Shown: piece by piece, positions 35,846-44,681 of the stretch | How the letters are laid out: each line of letters begins with the position of its first letter | Numbering within the stretch: position 1 is the first letter of the stretch | Assembly (NCBI GenBank): GCA_905235735.1 | Contig: CAJOMU010000005.1 | Location: 62,001 to 126,000, forward strand | DNA from: an uncultured Synergistales bacterium | GTDB lineage: Bacteria; Synergistota; Synergistia; Synergistales; Aminobacteriaceae | Length of the DNA: 64,000 nt | Reading direction: 5' to 3' | Notes under the pieces: generated by a model | The model's input: the letters and a program-made list of their open reading frames with translations, nothing else | Told to the model about the DNA's origin: nothing | The model's database searches: none | Translations under genes and position numbers: made by a program

Positions 35846-36871
35846 ATGAGTGATATTGACGCTTTAGAACTCACACTAAATGACTGGTACATTCTCTTTG
35901 CGGACTGGAAAGAACAGAAGTTCAGGGCAAATCAGATATGCCAATGGATATATGCAAAGAAGACTTTTAACTATCATGACATGAGTAATTTATCGAAAGA
36001 CCTTCGCACAAGATTAAGTGAGAATGTATTGATGACACTTCCGATTCTGATTCGTCAGCAGAACTCGAAAGACGGAACGAAAAAATTTCTCTGGCAGTTG
36101 AATGACGGTTCACGAATTGAATCTGTACTCCTCAATCACGGAGGACATAAGACAGCTTGCATTTCATCACAGGCAGGTTGTCCATTAGGGTGCATTTTCT
36201 GTGAGACGGGAGCAAACGGTTACAGAAGGAATTTGACGCGAGGAGAGATACTCGGACAGTTTTTGCTTATGGAGAAGATGAACGGAGATGATATAAACAA
36301 CATCGTCTTCATGGGAATGGGTGAACCGTTACTCAATGAAGATGCAGTATTCTCATCAATACGATCACTGAATGATAAGAACATGCGCAATTTAGGTGCG
36401 AGACATATAACAATATCGACATCAGGAATAGTTCCGGGCATTGAAGACCTTGCAGACTTTGAGATTCCGATTCGATTATCAGTATCACTTCACGCATCGA
36501 ATGATGAACTTCGGAATAAGCTCATGCCCATAAACCGAACGTATTCATTGCAGAGACTCATTGATTCACTGAGACGATACAGAGACAGAACCGGCGAGCG
36601 AATCACATTTGAATATGCACTGATTGACCGCGTAAATGATTCAGCAGAATATGCGTATGAAATTGCGGCATTGCTTGACGGATTAGAACCGTATATCAAT
36701 CTGATTCCTTTCAATGCGATTCCTTCACACCCTGAGCTTAAACGTTCTGAACCTTCGAGGGTAAAAGATTTTTGCAGAGCACTTGATGAGCTGAAGATTC
36801 AGTTTGAGTTGCGGAAGGAAAAAGGCAGCGATATATCTGCGGCATGTGGACAACTGGCAGGCAGTCTATGA
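35846..36871 (+). CDS. rlmN: 23S rRNA/tRNA (adenine-C2)-methyltransferase RlmN
   Basis: 341 residues. The radical SAM cluster motif is CPLGCIFC (CxxxCxxC) in SSQAGCPLGC, and the two catalytic cysteines of the family lie in the C-terminal AACGQL and in the cluster region. It methylates A2503 of 23S rRNA and A37 of some tRNAs. A GAGGGGG site precedes the ATG. The stop codon overlaps the start of queH (ATGA), coupling two RNA-modification genes. Confidence 0.97.
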   Translation: MSDIDALELTLNDWYILFADWKEQKFRANQICQWIYAKKTFNYHDMSNLSKDLRTRLSENVLMTLPILIRQQNSKDGTKKFLWQLNDGSRIESVLLNHGGHKTACISSQAGCPLGCIFCETGANGYRRNLTRGEILGQFLLMEKMNGDDINNIVFMGMGEPLLNEDAVFSSIRSLNDKNMRNLGARHITISTSGIVPGIEDLADFEIPIRLSVSLHASNDELRNKLMPINRTYSLQRLIDSLRRYRDRTGERITFEYALIDRVNDSAEYAYEIAALLDGLEPYINLIPFNAIPSHPELKRSEPSRVKDFCRALDELKIQFELRKEKGSDISAACGQLAGSL

Positions 36872-37422
36872 GAGATTTGCTTCTTCACATTTGCTGTGCA
36901 CCTGATGCAAGCGTACCCATTCCTGAGTTGCTCAATGAGGGCTGGAATGTTCGAGGCTATTTCTATGGCTCAAATATTCACCCGTATGATGAGTATCTGA
37001 AACGTCTTGAGGCATTGAGAATCTTAACGGCTCATTACGGAATTGAATGCGAGATTGAAGACTATGAACCAGATGAATGGCTTGAAGGTATTCGAGGTCT
37101 TGAATGCGAACCTGAATGCGGAAAAAGATGCACGAGATGTTTTGAGATTCAGCTTGAGAGATGTGCAGAGAAGGCAGAAAGATTCGGATATGAAAATTTC
37201 TGCACAACTCTCACTATTAGCCCTCATAAGAACGTTACAATCATTAACAGCATTGGTGATTCTGTCTCTGGTCTTCATGGCCTCATCTGGCAAAATCGAA
37301 TCTGGCGTAAGAACAATGGCTTTCTTCGTTCAGTGAGAGCATCAAAGGAACTCGGACTATACAGACAGAATTACTGCGGTTGTGTGTTCAGTCAACGCCA
37401 TTTGAACGGAGGCTCTGTGTAA
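36868..37422 (+). CDS. queH: Epoxyqueuosine reductase QueH (variant N-terminal motif)
   Basis: 184 residues. It catalyses the last step of queuosine formation in tRNA. The family pattern is visible as LLLHICCAP, YGSNIHPYDEY, CGKRCTRCF and YRQNYCGC. The first block usually reads CCAPC; here the last cysteine is replaced by Asp (CCAPD), which could alter metal binding. The ATG at 36868 overlaps the rlmN stop; an in-frame GTG 8 codons earlier lies within rlmN and is unlikely. Its 3' end overlaps the convergent dipeptidase gene by 31 bases. Confidence 0.9.
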   Translation: MRDLLLHICCAPDASVPIPELLNEGWNVRGYFYGSNIHPYDEYLKRLEALRILTAHYGIECEIEDYEPDEWLEGIRGLECEPECGKRCTRCFEIQLERCAEKAERFGYENFCTTLTISPHKNVTIINSIGDSVSGLHGLIWQNRIWRKNNGFLRSVRASKELGLYRQNYCGCVFSQRHLNGGSV

Positions 37423-38039
37423 CCGTAAAATGCATTCTCAGCTTTCGTTCTCTCTGCCCATCCTCTATTACCGTAATCGAAATGCCACCATTCATTTGGG
37501 TAATTGCTGAACCCTGCACTCTCCATGATACGCACTAAAAGCCTTCTGTTGTTCCTCGCGATTATGTTTCCTCTGTCGGGATTCTCATAGTACCATGTAT
37601 GCGAATGTTCTTCTGTCTCATCGAAACTTCCGCCCATGTTCAGATAATGACCCCGAACATCTGCAAGTGTTATATCAACTGCTCCTCCAGTTAAATGACC
37701 TGATACTGTCTCTGGTTCTTTCGATGGAACCGCAACAAATATACTCGCGTGTTCATGAGCTTCATCTCCTGTTATATCTTTCTTCTTCAGACGGTCAAGC
37801 ATCCTCTTGAACAGAAAGCTCTGAAGATCATATGACCTCCAGCCGTCCCAAATGACGAGCCTCAACCCTTCAGGAAGTGATTCAGCCGCAATCAACAGCT
37901 TCTCATAGACTGTCTCACGTACCCACACTTCAGGGTAACTTCCCGGAAGACGTTCAAAGAAGTACCAGCTCTTCGTCAGAATCTTTTCGGGATAAAGACC
38001 TGCATGTACTAACGGTTCATTGTTCTCTATAAGCGTCAT
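37392..38039 (-). CDS. D-Ala-D-Ala dipeptidase (VanX/DdpX family, M15D)
   Basis: 215 residues. The zinc motif SGHLTGGAVD (SxHxxGxAxD) near residue 115 and EWWHFDY near 182 (catalytic Glu and third zinc ligand) identify the M15D family. Members cleave D-Ala-D-Ala, either for vancomycin resistance (VanX) or to use the dipeptide as food (DdpX, PcgL). No vanH or vanA lies nearby, and it follows dctM by 19 bases in a TRAP operon, so a nutritional or recycling role is more likely. I see no convincing signal peptide, which agrees with action on imported dipeptide. Confidence 0.9.
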   Translation of the reverse strand: MTLIENNEPLVHAGLYPEKILTKSWYFFERLPGSYPEVWVRETVYEKLLIAAESLPEGLRLVIWDGWRSYDLQSFLFKRMLDRLKKKDITGDEAHEHASIFVAVPSKEPETVSGHLTGGAVDITLADVRGHYLNMGGSFDETEEHSHTWYYENPDRGNIIARNNRRLLVRIMESAGFSNYPNEWWHFDYGNRGWAERTKAENAFYGYTEPPFKWR

Positions 38040-38058
38040 GTTATATCCTCCTTCGTTA

Positions 38059-39351
38059 TCATAGTCTCATAATTGACGGAATTATAGCGGTAAGAGACGG
38101 AAACATTATTATGATGATCAGTACTGCAAGTGCAACCATAATGAATGGCCATATCTCACGGAATAATTCTCCAATCGGAACATGGCCTAATGCCGCAACG
38201 ATATAATTGCATGCTCCTACAGGCGGAGTGATTAACGCAATCGTAACATTGAGGGTCATCACTACTCCGAACTGAAACGGATTTATTCCCGCACGCATTG
38301 CAAGAGGATAGAAGACAGGTGTTAAGAGAGTGAGAACAGCAACCTCTTCCATGAACATGCCAATCACGAAGACTATCGCACTTAGCACTAGCATTAACAG
38401 AAACGGGTGATTCATTAGACCTGAATTTATGATTACCGAACTGAATGCCTGAGTTACACGTTCATACTTCAAGTACCACCCCACAACCGAAGCTGCTCCC
38501 ATTATTAGAAATACTGCCGCTGTACTTCTTATCGTCTCATATAGTGATATGCATAACGTCTTCAGTGTGAGTTCACGCGTGAAGAAGAAACCCGCAATTA
38601 TGCAGTACAAACATGCAAGTGCTCCTGACTCCGTTGGTGTAACGATGCCTATAATGATTCCTCCCATGATGATTAACGGTGCGATTAAGGCCATGACTGA
38701 ACGACGAAGAATTTCCCATTTCGCTTTGTACACTTCTTCTGTGTTAGTAACAGGGACATTATATTTTCGTGAATAGTGCCAGTTCATTATCATGTATGCG
38801 AGGCCAAGTACAAGACCAGGAAGAAAACCTGCCGCGAATAATCCGCCGATTGAAGTGTTAGTGAGTGATGCATAGATTATCATGAAGATACTCGGAGGGA
38901 TTATAGGCCCAATCATTGAAGTTGCCGCAGTAATACCCGCAGAATATGCCGCAGGAAATCCTTCTTTCACCATTGCATGAATCAAAATCGATCCCAATGC
39001 TGAAGCATCAGCCGCCGCACTTCCATTCACACCCGCAAACACTACACTTCCGACAACATTCACGTAACCTAATCCGCCTCTCACACGTCCGACAATGAGC
39101 CTGCTGAAATCTATCAGTCTGTCAGTCAGTCCTGAACGATTCATGAGATTGCCCGTTAAGATGAAAAAGGGTAATGCCATTAACGTGAAGCTATCCATTC
39201 CTCCATAGAACTGCTGAGGGATTATGCGTAAGAGCGTAAGGTTTCCTGTTCCGATTATGCCCAGTAAGCTCGTCATTAAGAGTGATGCATATAACGGAAC
39301 GCCGATTAACATCTGAAGAATGAATCCAATGAATAATATTATGCCGTACAT
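38059..39351 (-). CDS. dctM: TRAP transporter large permease DctM
   Basis: 430 residues with about twelve membrane segments. Family landmarks are LMALPFFILTGNLMN, VNGSAAADASALGSIL, GPIIPPSIFMIIY and, near the end, ITPPVGACNYIVA. It is the translocating subunit of a sodium-coupled TRAP carrier. It starts two bases after dctQ, and the dipeptidase gene follows. Confidence 0.96.
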   Translation of the reverse strand: MYGIILFIGFILQMLIGVPLYASLLMTSLLGIIGTGNLTLLRIIPQQFYGGMDSFTLMALPFFILTGNLMNRSGLTDRLIDFSRLIVGRVRGGLGYVNVVGSVVFAGVNGSAAADASALGSILIHAMVKEGFPAAYSAGITAATSMIGPIIPPSIFMIIYASLTNTSIGGLFAAGFLPGLVLGLAYMIMNWHYSRKYNVPVTNTEEVYKAKWEILRRSVMALIAPLIIMGGIIIGIVTPTESGALACLYCIIAGFFFTRELTLKTLCISLYETIRSTAAVFLIMGAASVVGWYLKYERVTQAFSSVIINSGLMNHPFLLMLVLSAIVFVIGMFMEEVAVLTLLTPVFYPLAMRAGINPFQFGVVMTLNVTIALITPPVGACNYIVAALGHVPIGELFREIWPFIMVALAVLIIIIMFPSLTAIIPSIMRL

Positions 39352-39353
39352 GT

Positions 39354-39809
39354 TCAGTCTGCCTTAGTGAAAAATTTTGAGATTAAGACTGTCAGAAACA
39401 AACTCATTCCGACTGGAACGGACATTAACGGAATTGCACGGGGGATATGAAGTGCCATAGATCTCATTGTCCACCCTCCCATTACGTTCTGCGAGCCGTA
39501 ATATATCAGAACTCCGAGAACTGTTGCCTCAATCATGAACGCAATAACCCTGCATAACTTCTTCAGTCCGTCAGGAAGAATACGAACCACAAAATCAACT
39601 GACATGTTATCTCCCTCATAGAACGCTGAAGATGCACCAAACATTACGCACCACACAAGAGATATTCTCGCAAGTTCCTCTGTCCATGTTATCGATGCTG
39701 AGAACTGACGAGAGATTACACCTGTGAGAATGTCTATGATATTTATGATGAGAAATATGCAGGATATTACGCCGCAGAATAATGCAATGAATCTACTTAG
39801 CTTTTGCAT
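39354..39809 (-). CDS. dctQ: TRAP transporter small permease DctQ
   Basis: 151 residues with four membrane segments and the DctQ landmark SITWTEELARISLVWCVMFGA (core WTEELARISLVW). It partners DctM. It overlaps the 3' end of the binding-protein gene by 17 bases. Confidence 0.93.
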   Translation of the reverse strand: MQKLSRFIALFCGVISCIFLIINIIDILTGVISRQFSASITWTEELARISLVWCVMFGASSAFYEGDNMSVDFVVRILPDGLKKLCRVIAFMIEATVLGVLIYYGSQNVMGGWTMRSMALHIPRAIPLMSVPVGMSLFLTVLISKFFTKAD

Positions 39810-40824
39810 TTGAAGTTTCAGAATCCCTCAGTGCCATATCAAGCCAGCGTGGATCTTTAAGTCTGGTCTTCAGCCATTCAATATATTTGGGCTGACCAAT
39901 TGTACGGAATTCCTTCATCTCTTCAGCGTTAGGTGCGTAAACTTTCATGCCTCTTCGTCTGCATTCTTCAACCTGTTCACTGTCTTGTGCTTCAATGCGT
40001 TTACGTGTGAGTTCATTTGCTTCACGTGATGCTTCGGTCAATGCTTTGCGTTCTGATTCACTGAGTGAGTCGAAGAGGTCTCCGTTGATGATTAAGAACT
40101 GGTCGCTGTATTGAATGTTTGCGAGCGTCATATACTTCTGAACTTCGGGTAAACTTCCAAGCAGAATGTAAAACGCAGGGTTCATTTGTCCGTCAACTAC
40201 ACCAGTCTTCAAGGCCATGTATAACTCTCCCCAAGGAATTGGTGTTCCTGATGCACCGAATGCTTTGAAGATTGCAATCTGTCCTTCATCCATTCCTCTG
40301 AACTTCAAGCCCGCAAAATCTTTCGGACTACGAAGCTCTCTCTTTGAGTTCGTGAATGCTAAGAACCCGCCTTCCTCTACAACTTCGAGCATTACACAGC
40401 CAGTTCTATCACGGAATAACTTTTTGAGTTCAGTCATGTATTCACTCGTATCAAAGAAGATGTGTGCTGACTCATACGAATTGAACATGAAAGGTATCGC
40501 TGAAGGATAGAGTTCAGGCAATACAGTTCCAAGTGCATTGAATGACGATATATCTGCAACAGGCTGATTCAGTCCGTCTTTTATGATTAACTCCATTCTC
40601 TGCTCCTCTGAACCAAGCTGTTCATCTGGGTAAATCTCAAACTTAACTGTTCCGTTTGTCTTCTTCTCTGCTCTCTCTGTGAATTCCTTCACAAAGTAAC
40701 TCTGAATGTTCACCTCTGGGTCTCCTGTTCCCTGATGAGAGATTTTGATTACGGTTTCAGCGAATGAAGACGATGATAGTAACATAACGAAAACCAATGA
40801 ACACGCGAATAATTTTCGTGTCAT
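39793..40824 (-). CDS. dctP: TRAP solute-binding protein DctP
   Basis: 343 residues with a signal peptide (MTRKLFACSLVFVML, cleavage near SFA-ETV). The DctP family marks are the YPDEQLGSEEQ segment, KFRGMDEGQIA, and VDGQMNPAFYIL containing the region of the conserved ligand Arg/Asn residues. It binds an organic anion in the periplasm. The ATG at 40824 is 9 bases from AGGAGG, whereas an in-frame TTG at 40833 abuts it. Confidence 0.94.
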   Translation of the reverse strand: MTRKLFACSLVFVMLLSSSSFAETVIKISHQGTGDPEVNIQSYFVKEFTERAEKKTNGTVKFEIYPDEQLGSEEQRMELIIKDGLNQPVADISSFNALGTVLPELYPSAIPFMFNSYESAHIFFDTSEYMTELKKLFRDRTGCVMLEVVEEGGFLAFTNSKRELRSPKDFAGLKFRGMDEGQIAIFKAFGASGTPIPWGELYMALKTGVVDGQMNPAFYILLGSLPEVQKYMTLANIQYSDQFLIINGDLFDSLSESERKALTEASREANELTRKRIEAQDSEQVEECRRRGMKVYAPNAEEMKEFRTIGQPKYIEWLKTRLKDPRWLDMALRDSETSNAKAK

Positions 40825-40858
40825 GAATAACAACCTCCTGTGAAAAAATTATCTGAAG

Positions 40859-40873
40859 ATTATACGCTATAAT
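40859..40873. promoter_or_regulatory. Overlapping divergent -10 boxes (dctP / HIT gene)
   Basis: ATTATACGCTATAAT holds TATAAT on both strands: 40868-40873 plus and 40864-40859 minus. The -35 regions are not clear. Confidence 0.45.
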
Positions 40874-40906
40874 TTCAATATCAACATTTCAAAGGAGGAA
40901 TCTTAA

Positions 40907-41395
40907 TTGCAGCAGCTATATGCAACATGGAGAATGAGTTATATCGAAGCTCCAAAGCATGAAGGGTGCATATTCTGTGATTTCCCAAACGAACATAAAG
41001 ATGATGAACACTTTATCGTTCACAGAGGCAAATCATGTTTCGTCATCATGAATCTATATCCCTATAATCCAGGTCATATGATGGTCATTCCGTACAGACA
41101 TACGAACGTCTACGAGACATTAACCGAAGATGAAGTACTCGAATTACATTCACTGACTGCACAGGCAATCCGCGTATTGAAACACGTAATGCATCCTGAC
41201 GGTTTCAACATGGGAATCAATTTAGGTCAGACAGCAGGAGCAGGTGTAGCGGGTCATTTGCACAGGCACATAGTACCACGCTGGAACGGTGATAATAACT
41301 TCATGCCCGTACTCAGTGATACACGCGTTCTGTCTGATGCAATCGCAAATTCATGGCGCAAAATTAAAGACGCATGGAATGAATGCATATCTTGA
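40907..41395 (+). CDS. HIT-family nucleotide hydrolase/phosphorylase
   Basis: 162 residues. The histidine triad is HLHRHIVPR near residue 107. The N-terminal CIFCDF with the later H residues suggests the zinc-binding Ap4A phosphorylase-like branch. It probably hydrolyses or phosphorolyses dinucleoside polyphosphates. The TTG at 40907 follows AAAGGAGG; no ATG fits. It overlaps the start of the next gene by 17 bases. Confidence 0.92.
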   Translation: MQQLYATWRMSYIEAPKHEGCIFCDFPNEHKDDEHFIVHRGKSCFVIMNLYPYNPGHMMVIPYRHTNVYETLTEDEVLELHSLTAQAIRVLKHVMHPDGFNMGINLGQTAGAGVAGHLHRHIVPRWNGDNNFMPVLSDTRVLSDAIANSWRKIKDAWNECIS

Positions 41396-41963
41396 ACCTG
41401 CAAATCCTGTAACATATGAGGAGAAGATAAAACGCTCGGTATTCATTGCGAATGTTTGTGCGTGTCGTAACGAGGAGGAAGCGAAAACTTTCCTGAATCG
41501 AATCACATCTGAACATCACAATGCAACTCATAACTGCCGGGCGTATATTATCGGTGAGACTGAATACTCATCAGATGACGGTGAACCTTCAGGTACAGCA
41601 GGAAGACCTATACTGAATGCGATTAAACGTTCAGGTCTCGTGAATGTCATGGTGATAGTTACGCGTTACTTCGGAGGGGTGAAGCTCGGTGTTCGAGGTC
41701 TCATTGATGCATACGGAGGAGTTGCTGAACATGCATTGAGCTTGGCCGGAAGTGTTGAGCGTATCATGACGAAGGAGTTCAGTGTGTCTCTTGAATATCC
41801 TTCAATGGGAATCGTATCGAAACTGCTTGATGCTTTCAGTCCCAAATGGAATTACGGCGAACATGTAAGTGTATCTGCAAGCGTACCTGTAGATGAAAGT
41901 GAAAGAGTATCACGTGAACTTGAAGAATTGAAAGCCAGAAGAATAATACTATCGTGGGAATGA
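41379..41963 (+). CDS. yigZ: YigZ/IMPACT family protein
   Basis: 194 residues. Typical phrases are KRSVFIANVC (SxFIA), AYIIGETEYSSDDGEPSGTAG and VTRYFGGVKLGVRGL. The C-terminal portion is the DUF1949 ferredoxin-like domain. The precise role of bacterial YigZ is unclear; homologues of eukaryotic IMPACT influence translation control. The ATG at 41379 sits inside the end of the HIT gene; an upstream in-frame start would run deep into that gene. It overlaps the decayed gene after it by ATGA. Confidence 0.92.
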   Translation: MNAYLEPANPVTYEEKIKRSVFIANVCACRNEEEAKTFLNRITSEHHNATHNCRAYIIGETEYSSDDGEPSGTAGRPILNAIKRSGLVNVMVIVTRYFGGVKLGVRGLIDAYGGVAEHALSLAGSVERIMTKEFSVSLEYPSMGIVSKLLDAFSPKWNYGEHVSVSASVPVDESERVSRELEELKARRIILSWE

Positions 41964-42366
41964 AAATCACTATGCTCGGAACTGGTAACGCTTTCGTAAC
42001 TGAATGCTATAACACATGCTTCATTCTCTCACATAATGATGATAACCTTTACTGCCGTATCAGTTTGAATTCATTAACAGATGCATTCATCTCATCACGA
42101 TTCAGAATGATAAGACCAGAAACATAATAGGCCAAGACATAAAATTTTTCGATATTCATTCGGAACGCACAAAGCAATTCGGATTCAGTCTCGCGAATCA
42201 CAAACTAACCTTCTGCGGAGATGAACCTTGTCATCAATCATGCTAGCATTACGTTTCATGCAGTGAGTGGCTGATTCATGAATCATTCTGTCTTCACTCT
42301 CAGGCAGATCACTTCAAGCCATACAAGAAACATCATTCGACCGTAAAACAAAAATCTGAAGAATAA
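41960..42366 (+). pseudogene. Decayed metallo-beta-lactamase-fold gene (RNase Z-like)
   Basis: The ATG at 41960 overlaps the yigZ stop and opens KITMLGTGNAFVTECYNTCF, the N-terminus of a known MBL-fold type. After about 55 codons this frame ends at 42125-42127. The frame then shifts: from 42127 a second stretch reads FFDIHSERTKQFGFSLA, FCGDEPCH and SEWLIHESFC, equal to the C-terminal part of the same family, with an in-frame TAG and a final TAA at 42364-42366. The central half, with the HxHxDH zinc motif, is deleted. At least three lesions make it a clear pseudogene. It accounts for the apparent gene gap between yigZ and rubrerythrin. Confidence 0.85.
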
Positions 42367-42418
42367 TGCATGATATAATACACAAATAAATTCAATCAAT
42401 CAAAGGGGGATAATAAAA

Positions 42419-42958
42419 ATGGCGAACAAGTACGCTGGAACACAGACAGAGAAGAATCTTCAGGCGGCTTTTGCAGGTGAGTCGCAGGCACGCAACAAGT
42501 ATACATATTTTGCATCGAAGGCCAAGAAAGAAGGCTTTGAGCAAATTTCCGCAATCTTCCTTCAGACAGCAGCAAATGAAAAGGAACATGCAGAGATATG
42601 GTTCAAGGAGCTTGACGGGATCGGCGACACAGCAGCTAACCTTAAAGCAGCGGCAGAAGGTGAGAACTACGAGTGGACAGATATGTACGAAGGTTTTGCG
42701 AAGACGGCAGAAGAAGAAGGCTTCAAGGCGTTGGCGGCAAAATTCAGAATGGTAGCGGCAATTGAGAAAAAGCATGAGGAACGCTATCGTGCACTTCTCC
42801 ATAATGTAGAGGCTCAGGAAGTGTTCGCGAAGAGTGAAGTCAAAGTGTGGGAGTGCAGGAACTGCGGACATATCGTAGTTGGAACTAAAGCACCTGAGAT
42901 TTGTCCTGTATGTGCACATCCGAAGGCATATTTTGAGGTTCACGCAGAGAACTATTAA
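42419..42958 (+). CDS. rbr: Rubrerythrin
   Basis: 179 residues. A four-helix diiron domain with the paired E..ExxH motifs ([32 protein letters not shown]) is followed by a C-terminal rubredoxin-like domain with two CxxC knuckles, CRNCGH and CPVCAH. It reduces hydrogen peroxide in anaerobes with electrons from rubredoxin or NADH. GGGGGAT stands ahead of the ATG, and a TATAAT at 42374-42379 is a likely -10 box. It is monocistronic, with a terminator. Confidence 0.97.
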   Translation: MANKYAGTQTEKNLQAAFAGESQARNKYTYFASKAKKEGFEQISAIFLQTAANEKEHAEIWFKELDGIGDTAANLKAAAEGENYEWTDMYEGFAKTAEEEGFKALAAKFRMVAAIEKKHEERYRALLHNVEAQEVFAKSEVKVWECRNCGHIVVGTKAPEICPVCAHPKAYFEVHAENY

Positions 42959-42993
42959 GCGTTAGTATCAATATCAGTATTGAATTGAAATCA

Positions 42994-43029
42994 CTTCCCC
43001 TTGTCTGAGATACGGCAGGGGGAATTATT
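42994..43029 (+). terminator. Terminator after rubrerythrin
   Basis: TTCCCCTTG-type arm pairs with CAGGGGGAA across a 14-base loop; only a weak T run (TTATTATA) follows. Confidence 0.6.
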
Positions 43030-43047
43030 ATAGGGAGGCTATGAATT

Positions 43048-43296
43048 ATGACACTGAAAGAAGAAGCATATGCATTGATTGAGAAGCTGCCAGATAAAGT
43101 TATGGCAGATGTTGTGCAGATGCTGAAGAGGAAAGCAGAAAGCCCGCTTACATGGAAGACACCAGAACAGGACAGAATGAGAAAAATGGAAGCTCTTCGT
43201 GAGATTCAACAACTGAGAAGGGACGCAAGACGATTCGGTTCTATGGATTATGCAACAGCACGGGAAGAAGCAATGTTTGAGAAGTATGGAGTGTAA
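43048..43296 (+). CDS. Probable antitoxin of the PIN toxin pair
   Basis: 82 residues, charged and helical, starting TLKEEAYALIEKLPDKVM, which resembles the DUF2281/VapB-like small antitoxins. The rest is rich in Arg, Glu and Met. It should bind and neutralise the PIN nuclease encoded 3 bases downstream and may autoregulate the pair. The ATG at 43048 is 9 bases from GGGAGG; the ATG at 43041 is too close. Confidence 0.75.
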   Translation: MTLKEEAYALIEKLPDKVMADVVQMLKRKAESPLTWKTPEQDRMRKMEALREIQQLRRDARRFGSMDYATAREEAMFEKYGV

Positions 43297-43299
43297 GAT

Positions 43300-43719
43300 A
43301 TGAGAATACTTGTTGATACGAACGTTATAATTAACTACCTTTCCGGCAGAGAAGATACATATTCAGAAGCATCAGACCAGATTATGATAATGTGCGCACA
43401 GAATCAGCTTGAAGGCTACGTAGCTTTTCATTCGCTGTCTACAATATGGTACTGGTCAAGAAGATACCCTGAAGTATCTCGCAGGAATTGGATGAAGCGT
43501 ATATGCAGTATACTCACTATTGCGAGTGCAGATAATGCTTCAGTGCTTGAAGCCGTAGAAAATATGCAGTTCCGGGACTTCGAAGATAACCTACAAGATT
43601 GTTGTGCAGTAAATGCCGGCGCAGATTACATTGTTACGGTCAACACGAAAGATTTCGAACACAGCAATGTGAAAGCAGTAACACCTGAGGAACTTGTGAA
43701 AATTGTGAATGGTATCTGA
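43300..43719 (+). CDS. PIN-domain toxin (VapC-like)
   Basis: 139 residues. The N-terminal strand RILVDTNVIINYL carries the first catalytic Asp. The later acidic positions are in FRDFEDNLQDCCA and the final VNTKDF, as in the PIN_3 group. Such toxins cleave RNA (tRNA, rRNA or mRNA) with Mg2+. The three-base spacing from the antitoxin gene fits a two-gene type II module. Confidence 0.85.
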   Translation: MRILVDTNVIINYLSGREDTYSEASDQIMIMCAQNQLEGYVAFHSLSTIWYWSRRYPEVSRRNWMKRICSILTIASADNASVLEAVENMQFRDFEDNLQDCCAVNAGADYIVTVNTKDFEHSNVKAVTPEELVKIVNGI

Positions 43720-43727
43720 GAATTAAA

Positions 43728-43749
43728 TCCCCTCGATAACAAGAGGGGA
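43728..43749. terminator. Bidirectional terminator between toxin and manA
   Basis: TCCCCTC and GAGGGGA form a perfect 7-bp stem with an 8-base loop, AT-rich on both sides, between convergent genes. Confidence 0.7.
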
Positions 43750-43754
43750 CAAAT

Positions 43755-44681
43755 TTATTCTGACGTAATCAGGAATTCACCATTGCCGTCAATCGCAAAT
43801 TCATTCTCACAGTCTGAAGGCACAAATACATTTCCTCCCTTGCGAAGCCCATAGCTCACATCACTGCACCTGAACTCACACTCACCTTCAATGCACAGAA
43901 TGAATCTGAACCCTTCATTGTTCATCTTACAGCTATACGGAGCATGTATCCTCTCAACACGAAATTCATTGCATTCAACGATAACATTTCCTGATTGAGC
44001 GGGCTTTATGTTCACGGGATTCAGACTCGCGACATCAAGAGCTTTTGCTATGTGCAGCTCACGAGGTTTACCGTCAGCACCAACACGTCCGTAATCGTAG
44101 ACTCTGTATGTAAGATTTGAATTCTCCTGAATCTCAGCGAGTGTTACACCTTCACCTATCGCGTGAATTGTCCCTGCAGGAATGAAAAATGTATCTCCGT
44201 CCTCAACGTAAATTTTGTTCAGTATGTCAGTCAGAGTGTTATTCATGATTGCGTCTTTAAGTTCCGAACGTGTTATGCTGTGTTTCAGGCCAAGATATAT
44301 GTATGCTCCTTCTTCATGATTCAGAATGTACCATGATTCGACTTTCCCTATACTGTGCTCGTGAATCATTGCATACTTGTTATCCGGATGAACTTGAACC
44401 GACAGAGGCAATTGCGAATCAATCAGCTTCACCATTAACGGGAATGTGTCTTCAGGTTTGAATGAGGGTGATACTATTTCAGGATGAACTTTCACTGCCT
44501 CAGAGAGTTTCATGTTCTTACATGGCCCATCAAGAATGATATTATCTCCGTCCTTATGCGATGCTAATTCCCAGCTCTCAGCTAATGTTTCTGTTCCCGA
44601 ATCTTTACCCCATGAAGCAATTAAATTCTTTCCGCCCCAAAGATAATTTTTATACACAGGCTTCAGTCTGAACGGCAGCAT
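43755..44681 (-). CDS. manA: Mannose-6-phosphate isomerase, class I
   Basis: 308 residues, the short class I form. The zinc site is visible as LSVQVHPDN and later FFIPAGTIHAIGEGV, with ENSNLTYRVYDYGR. It interconverts fructose-6-phosphate and mannose-6-phosphate, feeding mannose-type nucleotide sugars for glycans. Its ATG follows the alr stop with no spacing, so it is coupled to alr. Confidence 0.94.
   Translation of the reverse strand: MLPFRLKPVYKNYLWGGKNLIASWGKDSGTETLAESWELASHKDGDNIILDGPCKNMKLSEAVKVHPEIVSPSFKPEDTFPLMVKLIDSQLPLSVQVHPDNKYAMIHEHSIGKVESWYILNHEEGAYIYLGLKHSITRSELKDAIMNNTLTDILNKIYVEDGDTFFIPAGTIHAIGEGVTLAEIQENSNLTYRVYDYGRVGADGKPRELHIAKALDVASLNPVNIKPAQSGNVIVECNEFRVERIHAPYSCKMNNEGFRFILCIEGECEFRCSDVSYGLRKGGNVFVPSDCENEFAIDGNGEFLITSE

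Noticed and set aside
37392-38039. Vancomycin-resistance locus
   Set aside because: Only the VanX-type gene is present; there is no vanH, vanA-type ligase or vanRS pair.
42392-42943. 183-codon minus-strand frame opposite rubrerythrin
   Set aside because: It is the exact antisense shadow of a certain gene; Cys- and Leu-rich without domains.
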